NCBI RefSeq assembly: GCF_008634025.1
Contig: NZ_PDCM01000001.1
Coordinates: forward strand, 434,001-498,000
Source: Streptomyces albofaciens JCM 4342
Lineage (GTDB): Bacteria > Actinomycetota > Actinomycetes > Streptomycetales > Streptomycetaceae
Direction of reading: 5' to 3'
DNA length: 64,000 nt
Shown: piece by piece, positions 16,076-25,695 of the stretch
Numbering within the stretch: position 1 is the first letter of the stretch
Layout of the letters: each line of letters starts with the position of its first letter
Notes under the pieces: generated by a model
Told to the model about the DNA's origin: nothing
Seen by the model: only the letters and a program-made list of their open reading frames with translations
The model's database searches: none
Made by a program: the position numbers and the translations under genes

Positions 16076-16384
16076 GGATACCTCCGCCCGCCCCTAGGCG
16101 CGAAACCGCGGCGTGCCGGCTGGATAAGCGCCGCCATCGCCGCTCGCGGGGGTTGTGCCCAGGCGGAAACGGGGACAACCGCGTCCGGCGGCGTGGCCCG
16201 GAGCACACGGGCGCGGAATGTTCCACTCCCGCTCCACTGGTCGTTCGGAGCCGCTTGTGGAGCAGCGGTGACGGGATGAGGTCTCTACCAGTTGGAGCGG
16301 GCGGGGAGCACGCGCGCCGGGCGGGCGTACGCCCCCGGGCGGGGATCGCTCCCGCCGTACGACACACCGGCGGGGTACGGGGAA
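16076..16384. other. Intergenic region between DUF6082-like gene and ABC operon
   Basis: About 310 bp with no supported gene. It contains the GGAGG site of the DUF6082-like gene at its left end and presumably its promoter. No clear palindrome or consensus promoter was recognised. Confidence 0.35.
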
Positions 16385-16422
16385 GTGCGGCGCCGGAGTC
16401 CGCTACAGCTCCGGCGCCGCAC
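16385..16422 (-). terminator. Terminator of the ABC exporter operon
   Basis: GTGCGGCGCCGGAG and CTCCGGCGCCGCAC form a perfect 14-bp stem with a 10-base loop, about 22 bases past the permease stop on the minus strand. Confidence 0.88.
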
Positions 16423-16443
16423 GTATGAGGGCGGGACCCTGGA

Positions 16444-18084
16444 TCAGCCGATGTCGCGGCGGCGCAGCGCGGCCAGGCCCGCCGCCACGGACACCGCCGC
16501 CAGGCCGAGCAGCCACAGGAACGGCGCCGCGGTGGCCTCGCCGCCCGGCAGCTTCGGCAGGTGGCTGAACGGCGACAGGTTCATCACCCACTGGGGCAGC
16601 TGGACGGCCGGGCCCACCCAGCCGATGCCGAGGCAGCCGCCGACCACGGCCCAGGTGCCGACCGCGGCCTTCGGCAGCGCGCCGACCAGCAGCACCGCCA
16701 GGCCGGTGAGCGCCCAGGCCGCCGGGACCTGGGCCAGTGCCGCACCCACCGTGGGGCCGAGCCGCCCGCCCGCGTCCCCGCTCGTCAGGCCGTACGTGAG
16801 ACCGAGGCCCAGGCCGCCCAGGAGCAGCACGACGGCCGTGCCGAGGAAGGCGATGACCAGGTGTCCGGCCGCCCAGCGCAGCCGGCCGACGGCACCCGCC
16901 AGCACCGGTTCGGCGCGGTCGCCGGTCTCCTCGCCGCGCAGCCGGAGCACCGCGCCCGCCGCGTAGATCGCCGCGACCATGCCGAGCATGCCGGTCAGGG
17001 CGGACACGAACGTGTCCGACAGACCCTGCCGGCCGCCCATCCGCTCGAATATCAGGCGGGCCTGTTCGTTGTCGCCGACCAGGTCGGACGCGCCGTCGAT
17101 GATGCCGCCGAAGACGGCACCGGCGGCCAGGAAGCCGGCCGCCCAGCCGAACAGGGTGGTCCGCTGGAGCCGCCAGGCCAGGCCGGTGGCGCCGTTCAGC
17201 GAGGCGGGCGCGCGGGCCGGGCCCGGCCGGGCGGACAGGAAGCTCATGCCGAGGTCGCGGCGGGCGGTGAGAGAGTACGCCGCGCCGACCGTGACGGCCG
17301 TACCGGCGAGGAAGAGCAGCAGGACCCACCAGCGCTCGTCGGCGAACGCGCGCAGCTGCTCGGCCCAGCCGACCGGCGAGACCCAGGTCAGCGGGGAGGA
17401 CGCGTCCTCGGTGGCGGCGTCGCCCGCGGCCCGCAGGACGAAGGCCGCGCCCAGGACGGCCCCGGCCAGCCCCTTGGCGGCCCGGGCGCTCTCGGTGAGC
17501 TGGGCGGTGACCGCCGCCAGGCCCGCGAAGACCAGGCCGGTGCCGCCGATCGCGAGACCGAGGGCCAGCGCGCCGTCCGCCGGCTGCCCGGCCCCGGCCA
17601 GCCCGGCCGCGATGAGCAGGGCCAGCGCGGCATCGGCGGCGAGCGCGGCGAGCAGGGCGGCGGTGAGCGGGGCCCGCCGGCCGACCATGGCCGCCGAGAG
17701 CAGTTCCTGGCGGCCCGTCTCCTCCTCCTCGCGGGTGTGGCGTACGACGATCAGCAGGCTCATCACGCCGGCCAGCAGCGCGGCGATGCCGCCGATGCGC
17801 CAGGCGGTCAGGCCGCCGAGGGAGTCGCCGAACACCGGGCCGTAGATGGCGCGCAGGGAGCCGTTGCCCGTCATCGAACTCGCCACGTCGGCACGCTTGG
17901 CGGGTGTGTCGTAGAGCTTCTTGAGGGCGCCGCTCATGCTGACGACGGTCAGTCCGAGCAGCACCACCCAGGCCGGGATCATCAGCCGGTCGCGGCGCAG
18001 CGCCAGGCGCAGCAGGGTGCCGGTGCCGGCCAGGTCGCGGGAGCCGCCGGTACGGGCGGACGCGGGGAGCGGCACGGCGGTCAT
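16444..18084 (-). CDS. ABC-2 type exporter permease
   Basis: 546 residues with about twelve hydrophobic segments in two halves separated near residue 290, i.e. a duplicated ABC-2 permease. Conserved pieces include [20 protein letters not shown] in the first half and [20 protein letters not shown] in the second. This E-E-T-G-R-x-E-x-L motif is typical of the large permeases often called antibiotic transport membrane proteins. Its ATG overlaps the ATPase stop by four bases (ATGA). Substrate unknown; expression is probably controlled by the divergent GbsR/MarR gene. Confidence 0.88.
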   Translation of the reverse strand: MTAVPLPASARTGGSRDLAGTGTLLRLALRRDRLMIPAWVVLLGLTVVSMSGALKKLYDTPAKRADVASSMTGNGSLRAIYGPVFGDSLGGLTAWRIGGIAALLAGVMSLLIVVRHTREEEETGRQELLSAAMVGRRAPLTAALLAALAADAALALLIAAGLAGAGQPADGALALGLAIGGTGLVFAGLAAVTAQLTESARAAKGLAGAVLGAAFVLRAAGDAATEDASSPLTWVSPVGWAEQLRAFADERWWVLLLFLAGTAVTVGAAYSLTARRDLGMSFLSARPGPARAPASLNGATGLAWRLQRTTLFGWAAGFLAAGAVFGGIIDGASDLVGDNEQARLIFERMGGRQGLSDTFVSALTGMLGMVAAIYAAGAVLRLRGEETGDRAEPVLAGAVGRLRWAAGHLVIAFLGTAVVLLLGGLGLGLTYGLTSGDAGGRLGPTVGAALAQVPAAWALTGLAVLLVGALPKAAVGTWAVVGGCLGIGWVGPAVQLPQWVMNLSPFSHLPKLPGGEATAAPFLWLLGLAAVSVAAGLAALRRRDIG

Positions 18085-19025
18085 CGCAGGCTCGCCTTCT
18101 CGGGAGCGGAGGTGGCGGACGCCGGGGCCCGGTCGCCCCGGGTGTCGTCCTGGTAGTGCCGCAGGAACAGCTCCTCCAGCGTGGGTGGTGTGCTGGTCAG
18201 GCTGCGGACGCCGGACCGGCTGAGCGAGCGCAGCACCGCGTCCAGCTTGTCGGTGTCCACCTGGAGCCGGACCCGGTGGCCCTGTATGTCGAGGTCGTGG
18301 ACGCCGGGCAGGCGGGAGAGGCCGTCGGGCGCGCCGGCCAGTTCGGCGGTCACGCTCGTACGGGTCAGGTGCCGCAGGTCCGCGAGGGAGCCGGACTCGA
18401 CGGTGCGGCCCTTGCGGATGATGCTGACGCGGTCGCACAGCGCCTCGACCTCGGACAGCACATGGCTGGAGAGGAGCACCGTGCGGCCGCGGTCGCGCTC
18501 CTCCTCGACGCAGTCCTGGAAGACCTCCTCCATCAGCGGGTCCAGCCCGGAGGTCGGCTCGTCGAGGATGAGCAGGTCCACGTCGGAGGCGAACGCGGCG
18601 ACCAGGGCGACCTTCTGGCGGTTGCCCTTGGAGTACGTCCGGCCCTTCTTGGTGGGGTCCAGCTCGAAGCGCTCCAGGAGGTCGGCCCGGCGGGCCGTGT
18701 CCAGGCCGCCGCGCAGCCGTCCGTACAGGTCGATGACCTCGCCGCCGGAGAGGTTGCGCCACAGCGTGACGTCCCCGGGGACGTACGCGATCCGGCGGTG
18801 CAGGGCGACGGCGTCGCGCCACGGGTCCTTGCCGAGGAGCCGCGCGCCACCCCCGTCGGCGCGCAGCAGGCCGAGCAGGACGCGGATGGTGGTGGACTTG
18901 CCCGCGCCGTTGGGGCCGAGGAAGCCGTGCACCTCGCCCGCCTCGACATCGAGGTCGAGGCCGTCCAGCGCCTGGGTCCGGCCGAACGCCTTGCGGAGGC
19001 CGGACACCGTGATTGCCTTCGTCAT
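18081..19025 (-). CDS. ABC transporter ATP-binding protein
   Basis: 314 residues. The nucleotide-binding domain has [15 protein letters not shown] (Walker A), [15 protein letters not shown] (a signature variant with S-K-G-N instead of S-G-G), [13 protein letters not shown] (Walker B) and [15 protein letters not shown] (H-loop). The C-terminal 90 residues form the extra domain seen in drug-export ATPases (DrrA-like), ending [12 protein letters not shown]. It powers the permease encoded downstream. It is transcribed away from the GbsR/MarR gene across a 101-bp spacer holding a perfect palindrome. Confidence 0.92.
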   Translation of the reverse strand: MTKAITVSGLRKAFGRTQALDGLDLDVEAGEVHGFLGPNGAGKSTTIRVLLGLLRADGGGARLLGKDPWRDAVALHRRIAYVPGDVTLWRNLSGGEVIDLYGRLRGGLDTARRADLLERFELDPTKKGRTYSKGNRQKVALVAAFASDVDLLILDEPTSGLDPLMEEVFQDCVEEERDRGRTVLLSSHVLSEVEALCDRVSIIRKGRTVESGSLADLRHLTRTSVTAELAGAPDGLSRLPGVHDLDIQGHRVRLQVDTDKLDAVLRSLSRSGVRSLTSTPPTLEELFLRHYQDDTRGDRAPASATSAPEKASLR

Positions 19026-19045
19026 GGTTCTGAACGTACGCTCGT

Positions 19046-19061
19046 TTCACAAATTTGTGAA
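19046..19061. promoter_or_regulatory. 16-bp perfect palindrome, likely operator of the GbsR/MarR regulator
   Basis: TTCACAAATTTGTGAA is a perfect palindrome and an AT-rich island in GC-rich DNA. It lies 20 bases upstream of the ABC ATPase start and about 65 bases upstream of the divergent regulator gene. It is the natural site for autoregulation and exporter repression. Confidence 0.8.
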
Positions 19062-19126
19062 GTTAGGAAACCGTATAAAGTTGAGGGAACGTTCCGGGCC
19101 GGGGGAGCAGGGGAGAGGATGAGACG

Positions 19127-19642
19127 GTGAGCGAGCAGGCAGAGCAGCGGGGCCAGAACACCGGGCGGGACGAGGAGGCGGTCTCCCGCTTCGTGGAACG
19201 CTTCGCGGCGGAGCTGACCGAGGCGGGCATGCAGCGGATGGCCTCCCGGGTCTTCGCGGCGCTGCTCGCCTCCGACTCCGGCGCCCTCACCTCGGCCGAA
19301 CTGGCCGAACAGCTGCGGATCAGCCCCGCCGCCGTCTCCGGCGCGGTCCGCTACCTGGTGCAGGTCAGCATGGTCCGCCGCGAGCGCGAACCGGGCACCC
19401 GGCGGGACCGCTACCGGCTCTACAACGAGCTCTGGTACGAGACGCTGGGCAACCGCGAGCAGGTGCTGACCCGCTGGGAGGAAGTGCTGCGGGAGGGCGC
19501 GAAGACCCTCGGGCCGGACACGCCCGCCGGCGCCAGGGTCGCCGAGACCGTCGAGTTCTTCGAGTTCATGCAGGGCGAGCTGGACGTGCTGCTGGAGCGC
19601 TGGCGCGAGCACCGGGCGCAGCGGCTGGCGGAGGACGGCTGA
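19127..19642 (+). CDS. GbsR/MarR family transcriptional regulator
   Basis: 171 residues. A winged helix-turn-helix occupies residues 25-95, with LTSAELAEQLRISPAAVSGAVRYL as the recognition region and RREREPGTRRDRYRL as the wing. The C-terminal helices (ETVEFFEFMQGELDVLLERW) are for dimerisation. GbsR-type repressors of this size usually sit divergent to an ABC exporter in Streptomyces, as here. GTG 19127 is preceded by GGGGAGAGG at suitable spacing. It probably binds the palindrome at 19046-19061; the inducer is unknown, likely the exporter's substrate. Confidence 0.9.
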   Translation: MSEQAEQRGQNTGRDEEAVSRFVERFAAELTEAGMQRMASRVFAALLASDSGALTSAELAEQLRISPAAVSGAVRYLVQVSMVRREREPGTRRDRYRLYNELWYETLGNREQVLTRWEEVLREGAKTLGPDTPAGARVAETVEFFEFMQGELDVLLERWREHRAQRLAEDG

Positions 19643-19673
19643 GGCACGGCCGCCTCCCGGCACCGCCCCGGCG

Positions 19674-20708
19674 TCAGTCGTGCGGCAGCGTCAGCCGCCA
19701 GGCGCCCGGCTGCACCGTCCACGTACGGGTCCTGACCGGGCCGCCGACCACCACGTCCGCCCGGTAGCGGAAGTCCGCGCCGGACACGGTCACCGCCCGC
19801 GCGCGGGCCCGTACCGGAGGCTCGGCCGCCTGCCAGTGGACGACGATCTCGGCCAGCCCGCTGCCGTCCGCGCCGTCGCCCGGTGTCACCGAGACCCACC
19901 GCACCGGCCGGTCCAGGTCCGCGAGCACCACGCCGTCCGCCTCGACCCGCAGCCGGTGGCCGGGCGGGGCCGACCGGTCGCCGCCCGCGGGGCGGACACG
20001 GGCGGCCAGCAGCGCCAGGGCGGCGCGGGCCTTACGGAACGGTGCGCGCCACCAGGTGGCGGGCGCGTCCGGGCGGGCGTCGGCCCCCGGCCCCTCCTCC
20101 GGCGCCAGGCGCCCGGCCGTCGCGTCCCGCGCCTCCTCGCCCGCCCAGTCCGCCGCGTCCGCCCCGTCCGAGGCTTCGCGGGGTCCCGGCAGGCGCCCAC
20201 CGGAGCGCTTGCGGCGGCGGGCCTGGTCGCCCTCCTCCGTACCGGACGGGATGTCCAGGCCGCCCAGCACGATGCCGTCACTGTCGTCCGTGAGCAGGTG
20301 CAGGCTCTGTTCCGTACCGTCCAGGACCGTGCGCGCCGCGGCGACGGTGTCCGTCGGCACGCCCAGCGCGCGCGACAGCGCCACCGCGCCCGGCGCGCCC
20401 ACCGGCACGACCGCGAGGGCCACCCCCGCCAGGTCGCGCTCCTTGTGCAGCAACGCCACCGCCCGCAGCAGGGCCCGGTCGTCCCCGATCACCACGGGGC
20501 GGCGATGGCCGCGGCGGGCGAGCGCCCGCGCGTACTCCTCGGGGCCGTCCGGGAGGCAGATCTTCGCGGCCGCGCCCGCGCACAGGACGTCCTTGGCGAT
20601 GCGTACGGATTCCCCGTCCGTTCTGCGGGCGACCGGGTCGATGACCACGAGCAGGGGGCGCCCCCGGACCCCGTCCGGAAAGCAGTGCCCAGATGGCTGC
20701 GCCGACAC
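19674..20708 (-). CDS. Diacylglycerol kinase catalytic-domain-like protein
   Basis: 344 residues. The N-terminal third ([58 protein letters not shown]) corresponds to the DAGK/sphingosine-kinase nucleotide domain. The usual GGDGT is replaced by IGDDR, and P-x-G-T-x-N-D by [17 protein letters not shown] charged Ala/Gly-rich insertion of about 70 residues (about 160-230) follows, then the beta-rich C-terminal half. Altered active-site glycines raise doubt about kinase activity; it may bind lipid or nucleotide only. GTG 20708 has GGAAGGA five bases upstream. It is divergent from purA. Confidence 0.72.
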   Translation of the reverse strand: MSAQPSGHCFPDGVRGRPLLVVIDPVARRTDGESVRIAKDVLCAGAAAKICLPDGPEEYARALARRGHRRPVVIGDDRALLRAVALLHKERDLAGVALAVVPVGAPGAVALSRALGVPTDTVAAARTVLDGTEQSLHLLTDDSDGIVLGGLDIPSGTEEGDQARRRKRSGGRLPGPREASDGADAADWAGEEARDATAGRLAPEEGPGADARPDAPATWWRAPFRKARAALALLAARVRPAGGDRSAPPGHRLRVEADGVVLADLDRPVRWVSVTPGDGADGSGLAEIVVHWQAAEPPVRARARAVTVSGADFRYRADVVVGGPVRTRTWTVQPGAWRLTLPHD

Positions 20709-20742
20709 CTCGGTCCTTCCTCAGGTAGCATCTCGGTGCAAG

Positions 20743-20770
20743 AGCCCCTTGCGCGATTGCGCCAGGGGCT
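20743..20770 (+). promoter_or_regulatory. Hairpin in the purA leader
   Basis: AGCCCCT (20743-20749) pairs with AGGGGCT (20764-20770), and inside it GCGC pairs with GCGC around GATT. It begins 12 bases after a TAGCAT box (20726-20731) and ends 113 bases before purA. It would be at the very 5' end of a purA transcript from that box. It may stabilise the mRNA or form part of an attenuator. Confidence 0.5.
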
Positions 20771-20883
20771 TCGTCTATTCCGGGGCACCGGTTCGACGGC
20801 TTCAGCGGTGTCGTACGCATGCGTCCGCACGCATACGGCCTCGCGCACGTTGGACATGCCCCGCCCGGAAGGGGTGTACGCCT

Positions 20884-22170
20884 GTGCCCGCACTTGTGCT
20901 GCTCGGTGCTCAGTGGGGTGATGAGGGCAAGGGAAAGGCCACCGATCTGCTCGGTGGGTCCGTCGACTATGTGGTGCGTTACCAGGGCGGCAACAACGCC
21001 GGTCACACGGTTGTCGTAGGCGACCAGAAATATGCGCTGCACCTTCTCCCTTCCGGAATCCTCTCGCCGGGGTGCACCCCGGTCATCGGCAACGGCGTCG
21101 TCGTCGACCCGGCGGTCCTGCTCTCCGAGCTGAGCGGACTCAACGAGCGCGGCGTCGACACGTCCAAGCTGCTGATCAGCGGCAACGCGCACCTGATCAC
21201 GCCGTACAACATCACCGTCGACAAGGTCACGGAACGTTTCCTCGGCAAGCGGAAGATCGGTACGACCGGCCGGGGCATCGGCCCGACCTACGCCGACAAG
21301 ATCAACCGCACCGGCATCCGCGTCCAGGACCTCTTCGACGAGTCGATCCTGCACCAGAAGGTCGAGGCGGCCCTCGACTTCAAGAACCAGGTGCTGGCCA
21401 AGCTCTACAACCACCGCGCGGTGGTCGCCGAGCAGGTCGTCGAGGAGATGCTCAGCTACGCGGACCAGATCCGGGGCTACGTGGCCGACACCACCCTCCT
21501 GCTCAACAACGCGATCGACGACGGCAAGGTCGTCCTCTTCGAGGGCGGCCAGGGCACCCTGCTCGACGTGGACCACGGCACCTACCCGTTCGTGACCTCC
21601 TCCAACCCGACCGCGGGCGGCGCCTGCACCGGCGCGGGGGTCGGCCCCACGAAGATCAGCCGGGTCATCGGCATCCTCAAGGCCTACACGACCCGGGTCG
21701 GCGCCGGTCCGTTCCCGACCGAGCTGTTCGACGCGGACGGCGAGGCGCTGCGCACCATCGGCGGCGAGCGCGGTGTCACCACCGGCCGCGACCGGCGCTG
21801 CGGCTGGTTCGACGCGGTCATCGCCCGCTACGCGACCCGCGTGAACGGCCTGACCGACTTCTTCCTCACCAAGCTGGACGTGCTCACCGGCTGGGAGCAG
21901 ATCCCGGTCTGCGTCGCCTACGAGATCGACGGCAAGCGCGTCGAGGAGCTGCCGTACAGCCAGACCGACTTCCACCACGCGAAGCCGATCTACGAGACGC
22001 TGCCGGGCTGGTCCGAGGACATCACCAAGGCCAAGACCTTCGCCGAGCTGCCGAAGAACGCGCAGGCGTACGTCAAGGCGCTGGAGGAGATGTCGGGCGC
22101 CCCGATCTCCGCGATCGGCGTCGGCCCGGGCCGGGACGAGACGATCCAGATCAACTCGTTCCTGGACTGA
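20884..22170 (+). CDS. purA: Adenylosuccinate synthetase
   Basis: 428 residues. It joins IMP and aspartate with GTP hydrolysis, the first committed step to AMP. Signatures are [17 protein letters not shown] (P-loop, catalytic Asp), [11 protein letters not shown] (catalytic His), [34 protein letters not shown] and [12 protein letters not shown]. Length is normal. GTG 20884 has GGAAGGGG about 12 bases upstream. A perfect 17-bp terminator follows. It is monocistronic, unlike the clustered purSQL genes later in the window. Confidence 0.97.
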   Translation: MPALVLLGAQWGDEGKGKATDLLGGSVDYVVRYQGGNNAGHTVVVGDQKYALHLLPSGILSPGCTPVIGNGVVVDPAVLLSELSGLNERGVDTSKLLISGNAHLITPYNITVDKVTERFLGKRKIGTTGRGIGPTYADKINRTGIRVQDLFDESILHQKVEAALDFKNQVLAKLYNHRAVVAEQVVEEMLSYADQIRGYVADTTLLLNNAIDDGKVVLFEGGQGTLLDVDHGTYPFVTSSNPTAGGACTGAGVGPTKISRVIGILKAYTTRVGAGPFPTELFDADGEALRTIGGERGVTTGRDRRCGWFDAVIARYATRVNGLTDFFLTKLDVLTGWEQIPVCVAYEIDGKRVEELPYSQTDFHHAKPIYETLPGWSEDITKAKTFAELPKNAQAYVKALEEMSGAPISAIGVGPGRDETIQINSFLD

Positions 22171-22195
22171 CGGCCGAACGGAACCGCCGGTTCCG

Positions 22196-22234
22196 AGCCG
22201 CGTTCCCGCTCCGCTCCGGAGCGGGAACGCGGCT
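22196..22234. terminator. Terminator between purA and the protein kinase gene
   Basis: AGCCGCGTTCCCGCTCC and GGAGCGGGAACGCGGCT form a perfect 17-bp stem with a five-base loop, followed by TTTCGCG. It lies between convergent genes and can serve both. Confidence 0.92.
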
Positions 22235-22259
22235 TTCGCGTTTCCGGCGGGCGGTGGGA

Positions 22260-24038
22260 TCAGCTCTTCTTCGTGTACGCCAGCGTCGCCTTGCCGTTGT
22301 CGAAGACGCGGCGGAGCTTGCCGTCGGAGTGGATGCGCAGGGTGCTGGGGGAGCCCGGCTGGCAGGCGGTCGCCGGGCCCGCCACCACGGTGGTCGGGCC
22401 GAGGCGCAGCGGCGGTCCGGCGTTCATGAGGATGGCCTTGAACTCGCAGTGGAAGGTGGCGCCGTCTGCCTCCATGGCCATGACGGTGTCGCCCGTCTCG
22501 CCCTGGGTGAGGGTGAAGCGGTAGGTGGGGCTGCCCTTGACGCTCTTGGACTCCCACTGGCCCAGGAACTTCTGCGGGATGCTCCCGGGCTCCTTGCCGG
22601 CCGCCTTGCCGACCTTGCCGTCCGCGGCGGTCACGGTGCCGCCGTCGGCCTTCGCGGGCGTCTCCTCGCCGTCGGGGCTGAACAGGAGGTAGGCGATGCC
22701 GATGCCGGCGGTGGCCAGGCCGAGGCCGACGGCGGCGGCCAGGCCGACGAGGCGGGTGCGGCTGGAGCCGCCGCGGCCCGTGCCGCCGCGGCCGGCGGGA
22801 CCCTTGCGGCGGTGGGCGTGGGCGTGGGAAGCGCCGCCGGAGCGCGGGGGCGGGGCGGCGGCGGAGGCGGCCGAAGAGGGCGCGGGGGGCGGCGGGTACG
22901 CGGACCGGGCCGCCTGGACGGTGGTGGGGGCCGACGCGAGAGCCGCGGCGGGCGCGGGGGCGGGGGTGGGGGTCTGCTCCCGGTCCGCGTCGTGGGGGCT
23001 CCAGGATCCGCCGCCGTTCTCCCAGGGGCGGCCGGTGGCCTCGTACGCCCCACCGGAAGCCTGGTGGCTCCCGCTGCCTCCGTCGGGGTCCTCGTACGCC
23101 CCGTTGGGGTTCTCCGCGTCGAGCAGTTCGACCGCGTGCCGTCCCAGCTCGGCTATCAGCGCGCCCGGCAGCCAGGGCTCGTGCGCGTCGTCGTCGGATC
23201 TGGTGTACGCGATGAGCTGGTCCGGCGTCGGGCGCTGCGCCGGGTCCTTGGCCAGACAGGCCGCGACCAGGCTGTGCAGCCCGTACGGCAGCCCGGTCAG
23301 GTCGGGCTCCTCCTGGGCGATGCGGTACATCAGCGCGTGCACACCGCTGTCCGACCCGCCGAACGGCAGCCGCCCGGTCGCCGCGAACATCAGCACCGAG
23401 CCGAGGCAGAAGACGTCGGTGGCCGGGGTGACCGGCCGGCCGCGCACCTGCTCGGGCGACATGAAGCCGGGCGAGCCGACGGCCTGGTTCGTACGGGTGA
23501 GGCCGCCGCCGACGGTCACCGCCTCCAGCGCCCGCGCGATACCGAAGTCGATGACCTTCGGGCCGTCGATGGTGAGCAGGATGTTGGACGGCTTGAGGTC
23601 ACGGTGCACGATGCCGGCGGCGTGGATGCTGCGCAGCGCGCCCGCCAGACCGCCGGCGAGGATGCGCACGGAGCGCTCGGGCAGCGGCGTACGGCCCTCG
23701 GTGATCACCTGCCGGAGCGAGGGGCCCGCGATGTACCCGGTGGCGACCCACGGCGTCTCGGCCTCGGTGTCGGCGTCCAGCACCGGCGCCGTCCACTCGC
23801 CGCCGACCCGCCGCGCGGCCTGCACCTCGTGCCGGAACCGGGCCCGGAAGTCGTCCTGGCCCGACAGTTCGGTCTTGACCAGCTTGACGGCGACCGTCCG
23901 GCCGCGGTCGGAGCGGGCGAGGTAGACCCGGCCCATGCCGCCCTCGCCCAGCCGCCCCAGCAGCCGGTACGCCCCGATGCGCGGCGGGTCCTGGGGGCCG
24001 AGCTGCCCGAGGCGGCCGCGCTCTGCGCGCTCATTCAC
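22260..24038 (-). CDS. Membrane Ser/Thr protein kinase (Hanks type, no PASTA)
   Basis: 592 residues. The kinase domain covers about residues 22-290 with LGEGGMGRVYLA (Gly loop), VAVKLVK (Lys), IVHRDLKPSNILL (catalytic loop), VIDFGIAR (DFG) and GSPGFMSPEQVRG (activation segment), so it should be active. A long Pro/Ala/Ser-rich juxtamembrane linker (about 300-435) is followed by one membrane helix (LVGLAAAVGLGLATAGIGIAYLL). An extracytoplasmic domain of about 130 residues has two Cys (FHCEF, TACQPG) likely to form a disulphide and a FLGQWESKSV-TYRFTLTQG beta pattern. No PASTA repeats are present. The outer domain suggests sensing of an envelope ligand. GTG 24038 is the assumed start; its ribosome site is weak. 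Confidence 0.9.
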   Translation of the reverse strand: MNERAERGRLGQLGPQDPPRIGAYRLLGRLGEGGMGRVYLARSDRGRTVAVKLVKTELSGQDDFRARFRHEVQAARRVGGEWTAPVLDADTEAETPWVATGYIAGPSLRQVITEGRTPLPERSVRILAGGLAGALRSIHAAGIVHRDLKPSNILLTIDGPKVIDFGIARALEAVTVGGGLTRTNQAVGSPGFMSPEQVRGRPVTPATDVFCLGSVLMFAATGRLPFGGSDSGVHALMYRIAQEEPDLTGLPYGLHSLVAACLAKDPAQRPTPDQLIAYTRSDDDAHEPWLPGALIAELGRHAVELLDAENPNGAYEDPDGGSGSHQASGGAYEATGRPWENGGGSWSPHDADREQTPTPAPAPAAALASAPTTVQAARSAYPPPPAPSSAASAAAPPPRSGGASHAHAHRRKGPAGRGGTGRGGSSRTRLVGLAAAVGLGLATAGIGIAYLLFSPDGEETPAKADGGTVTAADGKVGKAAGKEPGSIPQKFLGQWESKSVKGSPTYRFTLTQGETGDTVMAMEADGATFHCEFKAILMNAGPPLRLGPTTVVAGPATACQPGSPSTLRIHSDGKLRRVFDNGKATLAYTKKS

Positions 24039-24269
24039 GTTCCGCTTGCCCTTTCACCTTGTTCGCCCTGTGCTCCCGGACGTTCCCTGCGGGGACGGTG
24101 CCGCAGACGCGAACGTTCTGGACGACGCCGCCGGTTTCGGTTCGGTTCCCCGGCGTCCGTACCGGCCGTGGTCGGGCGGAGTGGCGCGTGGTGCGTGGCG
24201 GAAGGGGTCGGGCGGCCGGGCGGGCCGGGTGCGGACTTCGGGACGGCGGGCAGGACGCGGGACGGGACC

Positions 24270-24812
24270 TCAGTAACCGAGGTTATCGAGCGCCCGGGAG
24301 AGCCTCTCCACCGCCTCCATGACCGTACGGAACTGCTCGGGTCCGCCCAGCTGTTCGGACAGTTCGGCGGCGAACTCGCCGTGATCCGGGGTGATCCGCT
24401 GCAAAGCGGACAGCCCGTCGTCCGTGAGCGCGAGCAACTTGGCGCGCCGGTGGGCGGGGTTGGGCCGGTACTCGGCCAGCCCCTCGGCCACCACCAGGTC
24501 CGCGACCCGCTGCACGCTCTGCCGGGTGATGCCCATCGCCCGCGCGATCCCGGCGACCGGCAGCGGCCCGCCCGTCACGGCGCCGAGCACCTGCCACCGG
24601 GCGGTGGTCAGCCCGGCCGGGCGGGCCAGCTTCTCCGACACGGCGAGGAACTGGCCGTTGAGACGGAAGACGCCGAGGGCGGTGGCGCTGAGGAGGTCGG
24701 GGGCGGGGCCGGGGGTGGGGGCGGGGCCCGCGCCGGTGTCCGGGCCCGCGCCGGTGTCCGGCTCCGGGCGGGTGTCCGGGGCCGCGCCGGTGTCCGGCTC
24801 CGGCCCGGTCAT
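24270..24812 (-). CDS. MarR family transcriptional regulator
   Basis: 180 residues. The first 38 are a Pro/Asp/Thr/Gly/Ala repeat (PDTGA units). A MarR winged helix follows: LTTARWQVLGAVTGGPLPVAGIARAMG, ITRQSVQRVADLVVAEGLAEY, and the wing PNPAHRRAKLLALT. Its ATG overlaps the end of the DJ-1-like gene by four bases, so both are one operon. The double palindrome upstream of that operon is its likely autoregulatory site. Confidence 0.88.
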   Translation of the reverse strand: MTGPEPDTGAAPDTRPEPDTGAGPDTGAGPAPTPGPAPDLLSATALGVFRLNGQFLAVSEKLARPAGLTTARWQVLGAVTGGPLPVAGIARAMGITRQSVQRVADLVVAEGLAEYRPNPAHRRAKLLALTDDGLSALQRITPDHGEFAAELSEQLGGPEQFRTVMEAVERLSRALDNLGY

Positions 24813-25642
24813 GCCGCTCCCTCCGTCGCCTGACTGTCCGTCGCCTGGCCCTCTGCCGCCCGGTCTCCTGTTGCCTGACTGACCGTCGCCCGGCCCTCTG
24901 CCGCCCGGTCTCCTGTTGCCTGACTGACCGTCGCCTGGCCCTCCGCCGCCCGGCCTTCCGCCGCCTGACTCCCCGTCGCCTGCTCCTCCGCCGTCTGCCC
25001 CGCGGCCATCAGCACGGGGAAGGCGCTCGCGTCCGAGTGGCGGAAGAGGCGGAACCACGCGTCGAGCACGTGCGGTTCCATCACGTCCAGTTCGGCGAGG
25101 ATCTCCCGGGCGAAGGCGACCGGTTCGGTCGGTCCGGCGGTGATCAGGCCGCGGTCGCGCACCGCGTCCGCGTCGCGGTAGTGCGCGCCGCCCCGGTAGC
25201 CGTCCTGTGCGGCGAGGTAGTCGGGGGCGCCGCTGGTGTGCGTACGGCTGTCGAGCAGTCCCTCGCGGGCCAGCCCGGCGGTGGCGCCGCAGATGGCGGC
25301 GACCGGTACGTCCGCGTCCAGGAACGCGCGGGCCTTGCGGGCGAACGGGGCGAGGGTCTCGCCCGCGTCCCACAGGCCGGCGCCGGGGAGGACCAGCAGC
25401 GCGCTGTCCTCGGGGTCCAGGGCGTCGAGCGCGAGGTCGGGCGTGATCCGCAGCCCGCCCATGGTGGTCACCGGGCGCGCGCCCCCGAGACCGACGGTCA
25501 CGATGCCGAAGCCGGTCCGGCCGGGGCGGAAGGCGTCGCCCGAGCGCAGGTGGGCCACGGCGGGGCCGTACTCCCAGTCGGCGAGGGTGTCGTAGACGGC
25601 GAGGTGGACGGTGGTGCGGGGCCGTGCGGTCGTACGGGTCAT
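24809..25642 (-). CDS. DJ-1/PfpI family protein
   Basis: 277 residues. Residues 1-205 are a DJ-1/PfpI (glutamine-amidotransferase-like) fold, with VHLAVYDTLADWEYGPAVAHL, ALLVLPGAG and VPVAAICGATAGLAREGLL. In the last motif AICGAT holds the nucleophile-elbow Cys. Such proteins act as isocyanide hydratases, deglycase-like enzymes or stress proteins; which applies cannot be told. From residue about 215 the chain is a 15-residue repeat (EGRATVSQATGDRAA) encoded by a 45-bp DNA repeat, unrelated to the fold. It is co-transcribed with the MarR gene. Confidence 0.85.
   Translation of the reverse strand: MTRTTARPRTTVHLAVYDTLADWEYGPAVAHLRSGDAFRPGRTGFGIVTVGLGGARPVTTMGGLRITPDLALDALDPEDSALLVLPGAGLWDAGETLAPFARKARAFLDADVPVAAICGATAGLAREGLLDSRTHTSGAPDYLAAQDGYRGGAHYRDADAVRDRGLITAGPTEPVAFAREILAELDVMEPHVLDAWFRLFRHSDASAFPVLMAAGQTAEEQATGSQAAEGRAAEGQATVSQATGDRAAEGRATVSQATGDRAAEGQATDSQATEGAA
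24830..24990. repeat. 45-bp tandem repeat in the 3' end of the DJ-1-like gene
   Basis: The unit containing GGCCCTCTGCCGCCCGGTCT recurs with a 45-bp period (first copies at 24847 and 24892), with degenerate partial units on both sides. It encodes 15-residue repeats in frame, so unit number can vary without a frameshift. Confidence 0.8.
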
Positions 25643-25695
25643 GGTGACTCCCCCTGGAGAGCGGGCCGGGTCGCTCGGTGCGCCGCGAAGCCCGA

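Noticed and set aside
20743..20770. Terminator of the diacylglycerol-kinase-like gene
   Set aside because: It lies upstream, not downstream, of that minus-strand gene and between the purA promoter box and purA. It must therefore be in the purA leader.
24717..24990. CRISPR array
   Set aside because: The 45-bp repeats are contiguous, without unique spacers, and are in frame inside a gene. No cas gene is present anywhere in the window.
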